Shown: piece by piece, positions 1-9,967 of the stretch | How the letters are laid out: each line of letters starts with the position of its first letter | How positions within the stretch are numbered: position 1 is the stretch's first letter | From: Marmoricola endophyticus | GTDB lineage: Bacteria; Actinomycetota; Actinomycetes; Propionibacteriales; Nocardioidaceae | NCBI RefSeq assembly: GCF_014644415.1 | Contig: NZ_BMKQ01000002.1 | Span: 1 to 64,000 of the forward strand | Length of the DNA stretch: 64,000 nucleotides | Direction: 5' to 3' | Translations under genes and position numbers: made by a program | Notes under the pieces: model-generated | The model's input: the letters and a program-made list of their open reading frames with translations, nothing else | What the model was told of the DNA's origin: nothing | The model's database searches: none

Positions 1-503
1 GGCGCGGACGTGTGGGCGGCCGGCGGGGCCGCGGTGGGCGTCGAGGAGGGCGCCGGGGCGGGCGTACGTCCCGGGGCGCCCCCGGTCGGCCGGTCCGGCA
101 TCGGCAGCCCGTCGAGCCGGGCCGAGAGCTCCGCGCCGCCCCTCGCCACCGGGGAGGAGGGGCCGGGATCGTCGGCGGCTTGGGCGGGCACCGCCATCGC
201 ACCGGCCACGGCGACCCCGCAGAGGACGAGCAGCACCCGACGCAGCGCCGCCGGGCACCCGGCACGGGCGGTCAGGTCGCGGCCCGCCCCGCGCTCGAGC
301 GCCAGCAGCGCGGTGAGCAGCGTCAGCCAGGACAGGGCGAGGAGGACCGCGACGCCCGCCAGTGCGGTGACCAGCTCGACCAGCGTCGGTGCGGGCCCGA
401 GAGCGGTGGCGCGGTCGCCCGCCGTGCCCCGCCAGACCAGGACGACGAGCGCGGCCAGGCATGCGGTCAGGAGGAGTGCCCTGCTGCGCTGTGAGGCGGT
501 CAT
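1..503 (-). CDS. Multi-pass membrane protein, C-terminus cut by the window edge
   Basis: The minus strand reads open from an ATG at 501-503 to the left edge (167 codons). An AAGGA stands about 8 bases before the ATG. The visible part has three hydrophobic stretches, at about residues 9-25, 42-70 and 88-106. They are followed by a Pro/Ala/Ser-rich linker that runs off the window. The third stretch ends in an AQAAD-like sequence, so the C-terminal part is probably outside the membrane. In related actinobacteria, proteins in this position before an HTH/SAF pair often end in a LysM domain; that part is not visible here, so the link is only a guess. The gene is divergent from the small protein at 642. 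Confidence 0.6.
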   Translation of the reverse strand, partial: MTASQRSRALLLTACLAALVVLVWRGTAGDRATALGPAPTLVELVTALAGVAVLLALSWLTLLTALLALERGAGRDLTARAGCPAALRRVLLVLCGVAVAGAMAVPAQAADDPGPSSPVARGGAELSARLDGLPMPDRPTGGAPGRTPAPAPSSTPTAAPPAAHTSA

Positions 504-641
504 CGTCTCGATCCTTGCGTTTGCGTGTGTTTGCTTCATGCAACGCGCGTTCACCTGTGGTGTCAAGAGATGCGACTCGACACCTGTGGAGAACCTCGCC
601 GTGGCATTGACCAGCGGCCCGACGCCGGTTAGGGATGCGGG

Positions 642-1208
642 GTGGCGAGGACGGCGGGACCGGGTGGTGGCGAGCGATCGATCCTGGCGCTCCTCGACGA
701 CCTCGAGCAGCAGGCGCAGGGGGCCGCCCTGCTGGAGCGGGACCTCGAGGTGGAGGACCGGGCCCGAGCGGAGTTCGCCCGGGTCTCGTTCGGGTCGCGC
801 GTGCACGCGCTCGACGGGCGCTGGGTGCGACTGCGGCTGCTCGGCGGCCTGCACCTGGAGGGTGCCGTCCTGCGGACGGGCGACGGCTGGCTGCTCCTCG
901 GCGAGCAGACCGGGCGGGAGTGGGTGGTGCGCTCAGGGGCGCTGGCCGCGGTGCACGGCGCGCCGGCGCGGGCGGTCGCCGAGGAGGCCCTGGGGGTCGT
1001 CCGCCGGCTCTCGCTGACCTCCGTGCTGCGTGGGCTCGCCGCCGAGGACGGGGAGTGCCTGCTGCACCTCGTCGATGGCGCTCGACTGGAGGGTGCCCTG
1101 CGGCGGGTGGGCGCCGACTTCGTCGAGGCGCGGCTGCTCCCGCAGCCGGCCGACGGGCACGACCTCGTGCCCTTCACCGCGCTCGCGGCGGTGCAGCAGC
1201 GCCGGTGA
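642..1208 (+). CDS. Conserved hypothetical protein, 188 aa
   Basis: GTG start; 188 residues, no signal peptide or membrane segment. The sequence is Leu/Arg/Glu-rich with short beta-like repeats: segments reading LDGRWVRLRLLGGLHLEGAV and later LVDGARLEGALRRVGADFVE suggest two copies of a small beta-barrel-like unit. No catalytic motif is visible. It is convergent with the HTH gene at 1219, leaving only 10 bases between the stops. I do not recognise the family; proteins of this size sit next to the excisionase-like HTH protein in other actinobacteria, which suggests a conserved cytoplasmic role of unknown kind. Confidence 0.65.
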   Translation: MARTAGPGGGERSILALLDDLEQQAQGAALLERDLEVEDRARAEFARVSFGSRVHALDGRWVRLRLLGGLHLEGAVLRTGDGWLLLGEQTGREWVVRSGALAAVHGAPARAVAEEALGVVRRLSLTSVLRGLAAEDGECLLHLVDGARLEGALRRVGADFVEARLLPQPADGHDLVPFTALAAVQQRR

Positions 1209-1218
1209 GCGGCAGCGC

Positions 1219-1467
1219 TCAGTCCTGACGAGGACCCTCGGAGTCGGCCTCGACGAACGGGTGGTCGGCCACGAACCGGTCGGCCTCGGCGTACATCCGC
1301 TCGATGTAGGCCTCGAGCTCGGTGGCCTCGACCCGCCACTGTCCGCGGCCGCCGATCTTGATGGCACGCAGGTCGCCGCGGCGCACGAGGGCGTAGACCT
1401 GCGCGCTGGAGGTGTTGAGCACCTCGGCCACGTCGCTCAGCTGCAGGAATCGCGGCGCGCTCGGCAT
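1219..1467 (-). CDS. Excisionase-family (MerR-like HTH) DNA-binding protein
   Basis: 82 residues from the ATG at 1465-1467; a GTG two codons upstream (1471-1473) is an alternative start. The fold is the short winged-HTH of excisionase/BldC-type proteins. It has LQLSDVAEVLNTSSAQVYAL (helix-turn-helix), then VRRGDLRAIKIGGRGQWRV (wing) and a C-terminal helix with an acidic tail. Such single-domain proteins bind DNA as oligomers on direct repeats; in actinobacteria they are often developmental or housekeeping regulators rather than phage excisionases. No integrase lies nearby, so a phage origin is not supported. It is divergent from the SAF/CpaE pair at 1621. Confidence 0.85.
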   Translation of the reverse strand: MPSAPRFLQLSDVAEVLNTSSAQVYALVRRGDLRAIKIGGRGQWRVEATELEAYIERMYAEADRFVADHPFVEADSEGPRQD

Positions 1468-1620
1468 GCGCACACTGTGCCACCCGCGCCGTCCGGTGCG
1501 GTACGACGGCCCGCCGCCTGTGGAGAACCGTGCCGAGTCGGCGAAAACCAGGCACTCTTGACTCCGGCGCCACCGGAACGGATCGGTGGATACTCGCCGA
1601 TCTCGGACCAGGAGCTCTCG

Positions 1621-2310
1621 ATGAACGACTCCACCACCTCGCCGAACCGCTCCGCCGGAGCCGCGGTGGCACCCACCGCCAGCCGTCCTCGACGGCAGGG
1701 CTGGCGAGATCCACGGCTCCTGGTCGGGGTCCTGATCGTGGCGGTGTCGGTCCTCCTCGGCGTGCGGGTCCTAGCCTCGGCCGACGACACGGTCGCGGTC
1801 TGGGCGGCGACCAAGGACCTGCCCTCGGGCACCGAGGTGGGCCGCGGTGACCTCGTCAGCCGGCAGCTGCGGTTCACCCGGTCCGAGGACGCCGACCGCT
1901 ACCTCTCCGCCGACGAGGCGCTGCCGAGCGACCGGGTGCTCGGCCGTGCCGTGGGATCCGGGGAGCTGCTGCCGCGGGCGGCGCTGGACGACTCCTCCGA
2001 CGAGCTGGTGGAGGTGCCGCTCGCGGTCGAGGTCGACGCGGTGCCGGCGACCGTCCGGGAGGGGTCGGTGGTGGACGTGTGGGTGACGCCGGACGCCGCG
2101 AGTGCCGCGGGTGCCGGCGGCAGGCTCACCGAGGCGGAGCGGATCCTCGACGACGTGACGGTCGTGCGGGCGGCACGTGTCGAGGACACCCTCGCCCCGA
2201 GCGGCACCCGCCAGATCATCGTCGGCGTCACGCAGTCCCAGGCCGACGAGCTGGGACCCGCCCTCGGACGCAGCGCGGCGGGGCACGTGGTCATCACCAG
2301 GCAGGCCTGA
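1621..2310 (+). CDS. SAF-domain protein, CpaB/RcpC-like pilus assembly factor
   Basis: 229 residues from the ATG at 1621 with GGAG shortly upstream. A proline/arginine-rich cytoplasmic N-terminus leads to one membrane helix at about residues 32-52. The SAF domain follows: VWAATKDLPSGTEVGRGDLV, then a segment in which LGRAVGSGELLPRAAL marks the usual SAF loop. A C-terminal beta region ends in HVVITRQA. CpaB-type proteins sit in the envelope of Flp/Tad pilus machines and are thought to bind peptidoglycan. The stop is one base from the next GTG, so it is co-translated with the CpaE-like ATPase. No other tad genes adjoin. Confidence 0.75.
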   Translation: MNDSTTSPNRSAGAAVAPTASRPRRQGWRDPRLLVGVLIVAVSVLLGVRVLASADDTVAVWAATKDLPSGTEVGRGDLVSRQLRFTRSEDADRYLSADEALPSDRVLGRAVGSGELLPRAALDDSSDELVEVPLAVEVDAVPATVREGSVVDVWVTPDAASAAGAGGRLTEAERILDDVTVVRAARVEDTLAPSGTRQIIVGVTQSQADELGPALGRSAAGHVVITRQA

Positions 2311-2311
2311 G

Positions 2312-3589
2312 GTGGGGGTGCTCGACGGCGAGCGGCCGACGGTGCTGCTCGCGGCCGCCGGTGCCGGCTGGGAGCCCGCGGCGCTCGCCGTGCTCGCCTC
2401 GGCGTCGGTGGTCGTCGTCAAGCGCTGCGTCGACCTGGCGGACCTGCTGGCCAGTGCGAGTGCCGGCCAGGCCGACGTGGCGGTGGTGGCTGCCGAGACG
2501 CCCGGCCTGGACGCCAGCGCGGTGACCGACCTGCTGCGCCACGACGTCCGCACCGTCGCCGTGGGGGAGGAGGGGCGGGTCGCTCTGTCCCGGATCGGCG
2601 TCGTCGAGCTCGTGCCCGCCACCGACCTCGCTCACCTGCCCGACGCGGTGGAGAGCGCCGGGCGGCGCGACCTCGTATGCGACCCGGAGCCCGAGCCGGA
2701 CGTCCCGGAGCTGCCGGGCGACGACGCCGTCCCGGGGCGGGTGGTCGTGGTGTGGGGGCCGACCGGAGGGCCTGGTCGGACGACCGTCGCGCTCGGCCTG
2801 GCGGCGGAGCGCGCGCACCGCGGGGTCGGACCGGGACGCCGGGCGGTGCGCGTGGTGCTCGCCGACCTCGACCCGTACGGCGGGTCCCTGGCTCAGCACC
2901 TCGGGGCCGTCGACGAGGTCTCCGGCGTGCTGGCCGCGGCCAGGTTCGCCAACCTGGGCGAGCTCGACGAGAGGCGCTTCACCGGGGCCCGTCGCCAGGT
3001 CTCGCCTGGGCTCGAGCTGCTCAGCGGCCTGCCGCGCGCCGACCGCTGGGTGGAGGTGCGTGAGGGTGTCACCGCGGACATCGTCACCGCCGCGGCTCGG
3101 ATCGGTGACGTCGTCGCGGACACCGGTTTCTGCCTGGAGGACCTCGACACCGAGCTCGGCCGCGCGGGCGGCGGCCGCAACCGGATGACCCTCGAGGCGC
3201 TGGCGGTCGCCGACGAGGTGGTCGTCGTCGGGGCGGCCGACCCGGTCGGGCTCTCCCGTCTCGCCCGCGGCCTCCACGAGCTCGGCGAGGCGGTGCCCGG
3301 CACCCCCGTCCGCGTCGTCGTCAACCGGATGCGCGAGAGCCTCGGCTGGGACGAGGGCGACGTGACCCGGATGGTCGGGGGGTTCGCCCGCCCGCTCGGC
3401 GTGCACTTCCTCCCCGACGACCGACCGTCCTGCGACGCCGCCCTCGCCGAGGGCCTGTCGCTGGTAGAGGGCCGCGACGGTCCCCTGCGCCGGGCGATCG
3501 CAGAGCTGACCAGCGCCGTCTTCCCCGAGTCGGTCGCCGCCGCGGCGGGTCGTCGTACGTCACGGGGGGCGCGCCGGCGCCGCGGGTGA
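2312..3589 (+). CDS. CpaE/MinD-like P-loop ATPase of Tad-type pilus locus
   Basis: The GTG at 2312 gives 425 residues; the open frame extends further upstream but overlaps the SAF gene, so this start is preferred. The N-terminal third resembles an atypical receiver domain, as in CpaE. A ParA/MinD-like ATPase follows at about residues 140-400. Its phosphate loop reads GPTGGPGRTT, so both lysines of the deviant Walker A (KGGxGKT) are replaced, the second by arginine. VVLADLDPYGGSLAQHLG follows as the ParA switch region. The Arg-rich tail is probably disordered. CpaE localises Tad pilus assembly; the altered P-loop raises doubt about hydrolysis. Confidence 0.75.
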   Translation: MGVLDGERPTVLLAAAGAGWEPAALAVLASASVVVVKRCVDLADLLASASAGQADVAVVAAETPGLDASAVTDLLRHDVRTVAVGEEGRVALSRIGVVELVPATDLAHLPDAVESAGRRDLVCDPEPEPDVPELPGDDAVPGRVVVVWGPTGGPGRTTVALGLAAERAHRGVGPGRRAVRVVLADLDPYGGSLAQHLGAVDEVSGVLAAARFANLGELDERRFTGARRQVSPGLELLSGLPRADRWVEVREGVTADIVTAAARIGDVVADTGFCLEDLDTELGRAGGGRNRMTLEALAVADEVVVVGAADPVGLSRLARGLHELGEAVPGTPVRVVVNRMRESLGWDEGDVTRMVGGFARPLGVHFLPDDRPSCDAALAEGLSLVEGRDGPLRRAIAELTSAVFPESVAAAAGRRTSRGARRRRG

Positions 3590-3599
3590 GGCCGGCCGA

Positions 3600-4931
3600 T
3601 CAGGACGCGAACAGCAGCCAGAGTCCGCCGCCGGTGTAGGCCATCATCAGCACCACCATCGCCAGCTGGCCGACGACCCGGTGGCCGCGAGGCAGCAGCG
3701 TGAGGGCGCGGTCGTGCGCGGCGACGGCGCCGGTGACGTGCCCCACCACCACGGCGAGCACCTTGACCGTGGCCAGCAGGGACGGGTGCGAGGAGAGCCA
3801 GTAGCCGATCGTCCACCCGCCGGTGCCGAGGTAGTCCGAGCCGTCGACCATCGGGTCGCTGAGCTGGACCAGCGTGGTCTGCCCCTGCTCGACGAAGTAC
3901 GTCAGGTAGTGCGCGACGAGGTAGCCGACGACGATCGGCACCACCGCGTGCACGAGTCGGCGCGGCAGCTCGCGGCGCGGGTACGACGACCCGACCCGCG
4001 TCGCTGCCGCTGCCGCGGTGAAGGTCACGAGCACCACGAGGCAGAAGCCGACCAGGGCGAGCGTCGAGGCCAGCGTCTGCGGCAGCGGCTGCGCCTGGAG
4101 GAGGTCGACCCACCGCAGCTGGTCCTTGAAGCTGTCGAACGCCGTGCTGCCGAACATCACCGCGAGCACCGCGACGGTGCCGGCGCGCACCGGGGTGCCC
4201 TCCAGCCCGGCGAGAGGGCTGCGCAGCACCAACCGGCCGTCCGCTCGCCGCCCGATCGGCGCGAGCCGTCCGACCAGCTCCGACCAGACCTCGAACGGGT
4301 CGGCCCGCGCGAACCAGGTGTCCCCGAAGACGGCGGCGCCGACCAGCATGATCGCGGCGTAGAGGACCAGCCAGAGACGTACCGAGTCCAGGAGCGTCGA
4401 GCTCGGGTCGACCAGCTCCTGCCAGACGAAGGCGAGCAGCCCGAGTGCGGCCGGCCACAGCCCCAGGCGGGCCGGGTAGGTCAGCAGCCCCCGTGAGGGG
4501 TGGCCGCCCGCGGCACGCACCACCAGCCGGTGCACGGTGCGCACCGGGCTGAGCAGCCGGTACGCCGGACCGATCAGCAGCGACGCGGGCACGATCCCGA
4601 CCCACAGCAGCACGTAGAAGACCCCGAACACCGGGTTGGTGACCACGTCGGGGCCGGCGAACAGGGGCCAGGCGACGTACCCGGCGAACGCCAGCCCGAC
4701 CGCGCGCAGCACCCAGCGGGTGACGGGGGAGTCGAGCACCCGGGCCGCGCCGGCCGGCAGCGGCCGGCCCGCCGTACGGGCGTCGTAGCGCGGGGTGCGC
4801 CAGGCCAGCGCGAGCACGACGAACGACGCGGCCAGCGCGGCGACGCCGGCCGCGACGGCGAGACCGGCCGGCACCGGGAGGTCGCGCGCGCCACCGACGC
4901 CGTGCAGCGGCAGCCAGACCGCGGGGGTCAC
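3600..4931 (-). CDS. Polytopic membrane protein, uncharacterised actinobacterial family
   Basis: 443 residues from a GTG at 4929-4931, one base after the stop of the cupredoxin-like lipoprotein gene, so the pair is an operon. About ten to eleven hydrophobic helices are spread over the length. Recognisable features include paired arginines near TWFARADPFEVWSELVGRLA and a charged loop before helix six. No transporter or enzyme motif is clear. Its constant partner is a small secreted copper-protein-like lipoprotein, so a role in metal handling or envelope redox chemistry is a reasonable guess. Some relatives carry enzyme names in databases that this sequence does not justify. Confidence 0.75.
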   Translation of the reverse strand: MTPAVWLPLHGVGGARDLPVPAGLAVAAGVAALAASFVVLALAWRTPRYDARTAGRPLPAGAARVLDSPVTRWVLRAVGLAFAGYVAWPLFAGPDVVTNPVFGVFYVLLWVGIVPASLLIGPAYRLLSPVRTVHRLVVRAAGGHPSRGLLTYPARLGLWPAALGLLAFVWQELVDPSSTLLDSVRLWLVLYAAIMLVGAAVFGDTWFARADPFEVWSELVGRLAPIGRRADGRLVLRSPLAGLEGTPVRAGTVAVLAVMFGSTAFDSFKDQLRWVDLLQAQPLPQTLASTLALVGFCLVVLVTFTAAAAATRVGSSYPRRELPRRLVHAVVPIVVGYLVAHYLTYFVEQGQTTLVQLSDPMVDGSDYLGTGGWTIGYWLSSHPSLLATVKVLAVVVGHVTGAVAAHDRALTLLPRGHRVVGQLAMVVLMMAYTGGGLWLLFAS

Positions 4932-4932
4932 C

Positions 4933-5370
4933 TCAGCGGGCCTCGAGCTGAGCGACCAGCGTGTCGCTCACGTGCTCCTCCATCTCGACGATCCCGGGCC
5001 GCGCGATGGTGAACGTCTTCGTGCTCGTGCCCGGGCCGAAGTCGAAGGTGGTCTCGGGGGAGGAGTGGACGTGCAGCTCGCCGTCCCGGTCGGAGACCAC
5101 CCGGACGGTGAGCGGCTGCCCTGCCTCCACCTGGATCCGCTTGTTGCGCGGCGTCACCTTCTCGCCCTCGATCCGGACCGCGACGGTCTGCGACGAGGAC
5201 GAGGACGAGGGCGAGGACGAGGGGGCCGAGGCGAGTGACGACGCCGACGACGACGGCGCAGCAGTGGACCCGGAGGACCCGGAGGACTCCGAGCCACAGC
5301 CGGCCAGGAGGAGGAGGGCGGCCGCGGCGAGGGCGGCGGCGTACGGGCGGCGGGGGAGCGTCGCAGGCAT
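4933..5370 (-). CDS. Secreted lipoprotein with cupredoxin-like domain
   Basis: 145 residues. The N-terminus has a classic lipoprotein signal, with LLLLAGC as lipobox and cysteine at about residue 25. A Ser/Ala-rich linker of about 35 residues follows. The last 85 residues form a beta-rich domain beginning VAVRIEGEKVTPRNKRIQV and ending in VEMEEHVSDTLVAQLEAR. It keeps the layout of cupredoxin-1 domains (GELHVHSS near the usual copper His position), but a full His-Cys-His-Met set is not evident. It probably sits on the outer face of the membrane next to the product of the following gene. Confidence 0.75.
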   Translation of the reverse strand: MPATLPRRPYAAALAAAALLLLAGCGSESSGSSGSTAAPSSSASSLASAPSSSPSSSSSSQTVAVRIEGEKVTPRNKRIQVEAGQPLTVRVVSDRDGELHVHSSPETTFDFGPGTSTKTFTIARPGIVEMEEHVSDTLVAQLEAR

Positions 5371-5456
5371 GCACCCATCCTGCCGGGTGGGTGGTTCTGG
5401 CAGACTCGCCGCGGCCCGTGCCGAGCAGCGCGGAACCCGAGCGGGAGGAGGAGGCG

Positions 5457-6875
5457 GTGGCCCAGCAGCTCAGCTCCGACGACCTCACGATCCTCGCCCG
5501 GGAGACCGCGCGCACGCCGCTGCACAACGCCACCCTCGAGATCTTCCAGCCCGGCCCGGACGGCTTCGGGTACGACGAGGTGCTCGCACACATCGAGGAC
5601 CGGATCGCGTTCGTCCCGCGCTACCGCCAGCGGGTCCGCTCCTCGCCGGGACGCCTGACCAACCCGGTGTGGCTCGACGACACCGACTTCGACCTGACCT
5701 ACCACGTACGCCGCTCGGCGCTGCCCCGGCCGGGGTCGATGGACCAGCTGCGCGACCTGGTCGCCCGGGTGGTCTCGCGGCGGCTGGACCGCACGCGTCC
5801 GCTGTGGGAGACGTACGTCGTCGAGGGCCTCGAGGGCGGCCGCGTCGCGCTGTTCTCCAAGTCCCACCAGGTGCTCGTCGACGGGGTGCGCACCGTCGAC
5901 ATCGGCCAGGTGCTGCTCGACGTCGACCCGGGGCCGCGTCAGCTCGTCCGGGAGGACTGGACCCCACGCCCCGCGCCGACCGGCCCGGGGCTCCTCGTCG
6001 ACGGCGTGCGGGAGCTCGTGCTCGACCCGGCTCGCGCGGTCGACACCGTACGCAGCACCGTGGGGTCCGTGCGCCGTGGTGCGCAGGTGCTCGGTGAGCG
6101 GGCCGGGGTCGCCGTCGGGGTGCATCGACGTCGCCCGGGGGGTGACCTGCCGTTCACGCTGGACCCCAGCGAGCAGCGGCGGGTGGCACTCGTGCGTACC
6201 TCGCTGCGCGACTACCGCAGGGTGCGCCGGGTCCACGGAGGCACGGTGAACGACGTCATCCTCGCGACCGTCGCCGGTGCCGTCCGGGCCTGGCTGATGA
6301 CCCGGGCCGAGGCGGTCGGTGCCGGGCGCCGGCTCCGGGCGCTGGTCCCGATGAGCGTGATCGACGAGGAGAGCGAGCCGACCAGCCTGGGCAGCAGCGT
6401 GATCGGTCACCTGATCGACCTGCCGATCGGCGAGGCGTCGCCGGTGGTGCGGCTGCACCAGGTGTCGTACGCCCTCCGCGCGCACTCCGAGACCGGACGG
6501 GCGGTCGCGGCGGACCGGATCGCGGGGGTCGCCGGCTTCGCGCCCACCACCTTCCACGCGCTGGGCACCCGGGTCGCGCTCGAGGACGACCACGACGTGC
6601 ACCTCGTGCTGACCAACGTCCCGGGACCACAGTTCCCGATGTTCGCCGCCCGGGCCGAGATGACGCAGTCGTACCCGGTCCCGCCGCTGCTGCCCGGCTT
6701 CGGCCTCAGCATCGGCGTGACGTCGTACGACGGGTCGGTCAGCTACGGCCTGGTCGCCGACCGCGAGGCGCTGCCCGACGTGGAGGTGCTCGCCCAGTGC
6801 GTGCGCGAGTCCCTCGACGAGCTGGTCGACACGGCCAGCGACGACCGCAGCCGAGCCCCGAGAGGACGAGCATGA
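5457..6875 (+). CDS. WS/DGAT-family acyltransferase
   Basis: The GTG at 5457 follows an AGGAGGAGG tract and gives 472 residues, the normal size for wax ester synthase/diacylglycerol acyltransferases. The N-terminal condensation-like domain has PRYRQRVRSSPG, NPVWLDDTDFDL and RPLWETYVVEGLEGG. The C-terminal domain has the NDVILATVAGAVRAWL and VLTNVPGPQFPM signatures. The catalytic HHxxxDG motif reads HQVLVDG at residues 137-143, so the second, catalytic histidine is glutamine. Family function is transfer of acyl groups from acyl-CoA to alcohols or diacylglycerol; because of the substitution, activity in this copy is uncertain. The stop overlaps the next ATG. Confidence 0.85.
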   Translation: MAQQLSSDDLTILARETARTPLHNATLEIFQPGPDGFGYDEVLAHIEDRIAFVPRYRQRVRSSPGRLTNPVWLDDTDFDLTYHVRRSALPRPGSMDQLRDLVARVVSRRLDRTRPLWETYVVEGLEGGRVALFSKSHQVLVDGVRTVDIGQVLLDVDPGPRQLVREDWTPRPAPTGPGLLVDGVRELVLDPARAVDTVRSTVGSVRRGAQVLGERAGVAVGVHRRRPGGDLPFTLDPSEQRRVALVRTSLRDYRRVRRVHGGTVNDVILATVAGAVRAWLMTRAEAVGAGRRLRALVPMSVIDEESEPTSLGSSVIGHLIDLPIGEASPVVRLHQVSYALRAHSETGRAVAADRIAGVAGFAPTTFHALGTRVALEDDHDVHLVLTNVPGPQFPMFAARAEMTQSYPVPPLLPGFGLSIGVTSYDGSVSYGLVADREALPDVEVLAQCVRESLDELVDTASDDRSRAPRGRA

Positions 6876-7315
6876 CGACGAGCAGCGTGCGCACCTACCT
6901 CCCCACCACCCTGCGTGGCTTGGCCGAGCTGGCGGCGTCCGGCGAGGTCGCGCCCACCGGTGGTCACGCGGTCACCGACGCGGTACGCGCCGAGTGGCAG
7001 GACAGCTCGGAGGAGGAGTGGGAGTACGAGGCCCTCTGCCTGGCCGCCGACGACTGCGCCGCGCTGTGGGCCGAGGACGACGAGCGCCGCCGGGTCGTCC
7101 TGGCCGTCGACGTCGACGCGGCCGCGGTGCGGCTCGCCGAGAGCGGTGACAGGACGGGGGCGGGCGACCCCACCGAGGTGGTGGTGACCCGGGCGGTGCC
7201 GCTGCGCGACGTGGCGGCCGTGCACGCCGACCTGTCCGAGGCCGACGCCGAGCGGCGCGACGACCTGTGCTGGTTCGCCACCCAGGAGCTGGACCAGCTG
7301 CTGGACCGAGCCTGA
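6872..7315 (+). CDS. DUF6912 family protein
   Basis: The ATG at 6872 overlaps the upstream stop by four bases (ATGA), so translation is coupled to the WS/DGAT gene. 147 residues, soluble. The opening VRTYLPTTLRGLAELAASGE and the acidic centre (EEEWEYEALCLAADDCAALW) match the actinobacterial DUF6912 pattern. The C-terminus has CWFATQELDQLLDRA. Function unknown; the family name is recalled from sequence character, not from a search. A hairpin follows at 7322-7344. Confidence 0.7.
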   Translation: MTTSSVRTYLPTTLRGLAELAASGEVAPTGGHAVTDAVRAEWQDSSEEEWEYEALCLAADDCAALWAEDDERRRVVLAVDVDAAAVRLAESGDRTGAGDPTEVVVTRAVPLRDVAAVHADLSEADAERRDDLCWFATQELDQLLDRA

Positions 7316-7321
7316 ACCCAC

Positions 7322-7344
7322 CCCGGGCGGCTTTGGCGCCCGGG
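7322..7344. terminator. Hairpin between DUF6912 gene and pruA
   Basis: Perfect 8-bp arms CCCGGGCG (7322-7329) and CGCCCGGG (7337-7344) enclose a seven-base loop containing CTTTG. It lies 6 bases after the DUF6912 stop and 25 bases before the pruA start. It probably ends the WS/DGAT-DUF6912 transcript. There is no T-tract, as is usual in high-GC actinobacteria. Confidence 0.6.
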
Positions 7345-7369
7345 CGCGGTGAGTGACACGATCGACGGC

Positions 7370-9001
<1,632 letters not shown>

Positions 9002-9014
9002 GCGAGGCCCGACC

Positions 9015-9428
9015 ATGAGGCTCCCGCACGAGAACGTCGCGACCGTGCTGGTCGCGCCGTCCGTGCTGGGCGACCTCGAGCTGGAGCTGATGGGCCACGA
9101 CCTGTGGCTGTGGCGGGTGGCCACGGCACCGTTCGTCGTCGACGGCCAGCGGCGCGCCTTCCAGGTGCGCCGCCGGCTGCTGATGGCCAAGCGGGGGGAG
9201 TGGGACCTCGCGGCCGACTGGGTGCCGGTGTGGATCTCCTTCGGTCCGCGCTGGTACGACGCGAAGGACCCCGAGGCGCCGCTCCCGTGGTCGGCGCACG
9301 AGGTGCTGTGGGGTCTGCTGGCCCGCTACCCCGACAGCACCCGCTACCGCCTCGGGCTGGGCGGGGTCCCGCGCCTGCGCGTGCCCACCGAGGGCGACCG
9401 CGAGGACGGTTCTCAGCGGGCGAGGTAG
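9015..9428 (+). CDS. Conserved hypothetical protein, 137 aa
   Basis: ATG at 9015, 13 bases after the pruA stop, so possibly in the same transcript. Soluble, Trp-rich (LWLWRVATAPFVV, DWVPVWISFGPRWY), with no signal peptide or recognisable motif. Its end overlaps the convergent DUF2505 gene by 16 bases. Family not recognised. Confidence 0.6.
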   Translation: MRLPHENVATVLVAPSVLGDLELELMGHDLWLWRVATAPFVVDGQRRAFQVRRRLLMAKRGEWDLAADWVPVWISFGPRWYDAKDPEAPLPWSAHEVLWGLLARYPDSTRYRLGLGGVPRLRVPTEGDREDGSQRAR

Positions 9429-9910
9429 TCCCGGCCGACCTTGTTCTCGGCCTTGAGGGCCTTGACCAGCAGGTCGGTGATCAGGCCCTCGAGCTTGCCC
9501 CCGACCAGCGGGATGCTCACCTTCGCGGTGACGGCGACGGTCTCGGTAACCCCGCCGTCGTCCTCGGCGAGGGTGATGGTGCCGGTCATCTCGCCCGGCT
9601 TGCCGGGGATGGCGACCGTCAGCCCGGCCTGGTCGGTCGAGGTCCAGTCCTCCTCCTGCAGGATGCCGATCTCGTCGCCGACGATCTTCTGGGCGAAGGA
9701 CGGGATCCCGTGCGGGGTCTGCACCTGGTCGACGGTGACGTCCATGCCGTTCGCGACGTCGCCGCCCTTGGGAGCGATGACGACGTCGTGCCGCTTGACC
9801 CGCTGGAACTCGCAGACCTCCTCGCGGAAGGACTTGTCGGCCAGCATCGCGTAGACCTGCGCGACGGTGGCGCCGTCGTACCTCATCTCGTGGCGGATCG
9901 ACTTGCTCAC
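9413..9910 (-). CDS. DUF2505 family protein
   Basis: 165 residues from a GTG at 9908-9910. The sequence follows the actinobacterial DUF2505 pattern, a SRPBCC/START-like fold. It opens with SIRHEMRYDGATVAQVYAML, then FREEVCEFQRVKRHDVV, a central DWTSTDQAGLTVAIPGKPG beta region and a C-terminal amphipathic helix (KLEGLITDLLVKALKAEN). Members are presumed to bind a lipid or hydrophobic ligand; the true function is unknown. It overlaps the tail of the convergent gene at 9015-9428. Confidence 0.8.
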   Translation of the reverse strand: MSKSIRHEMRYDGATVAQVYAMLADKSFREEVCEFQRVKRHDVVIAPKGGDVANGMDVTVDQVQTPHGIPSFAQKIVGDEIGILQEEDWTSTDQAGLTVAIPGKPGEMTGTITLAEDDGGVTETVAVTAKVSIPLVGGKLEGLITDLLVKALKAENKVGRDYLAR

Positions 9911-9967
9911 AGCACGGGTCCTTCCTGGTGCGGTACGGGGAACGCGCACATCATGCCCGAGGCGGGG

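Noticed and set aside
1219-1467. Excisionase-like gene as evidence of a prophage at the left end
   Set aside because: Surroundings are ordinary core genes and no integrase is present; such HTH proteins are common chromosomal regulators in actinobacteria.
3600-4931. Naming the polytopic membrane protein as a specific hydrolase
   Set aside because: No catalytic motif is visible; an enzyme name would rest only on database labels.
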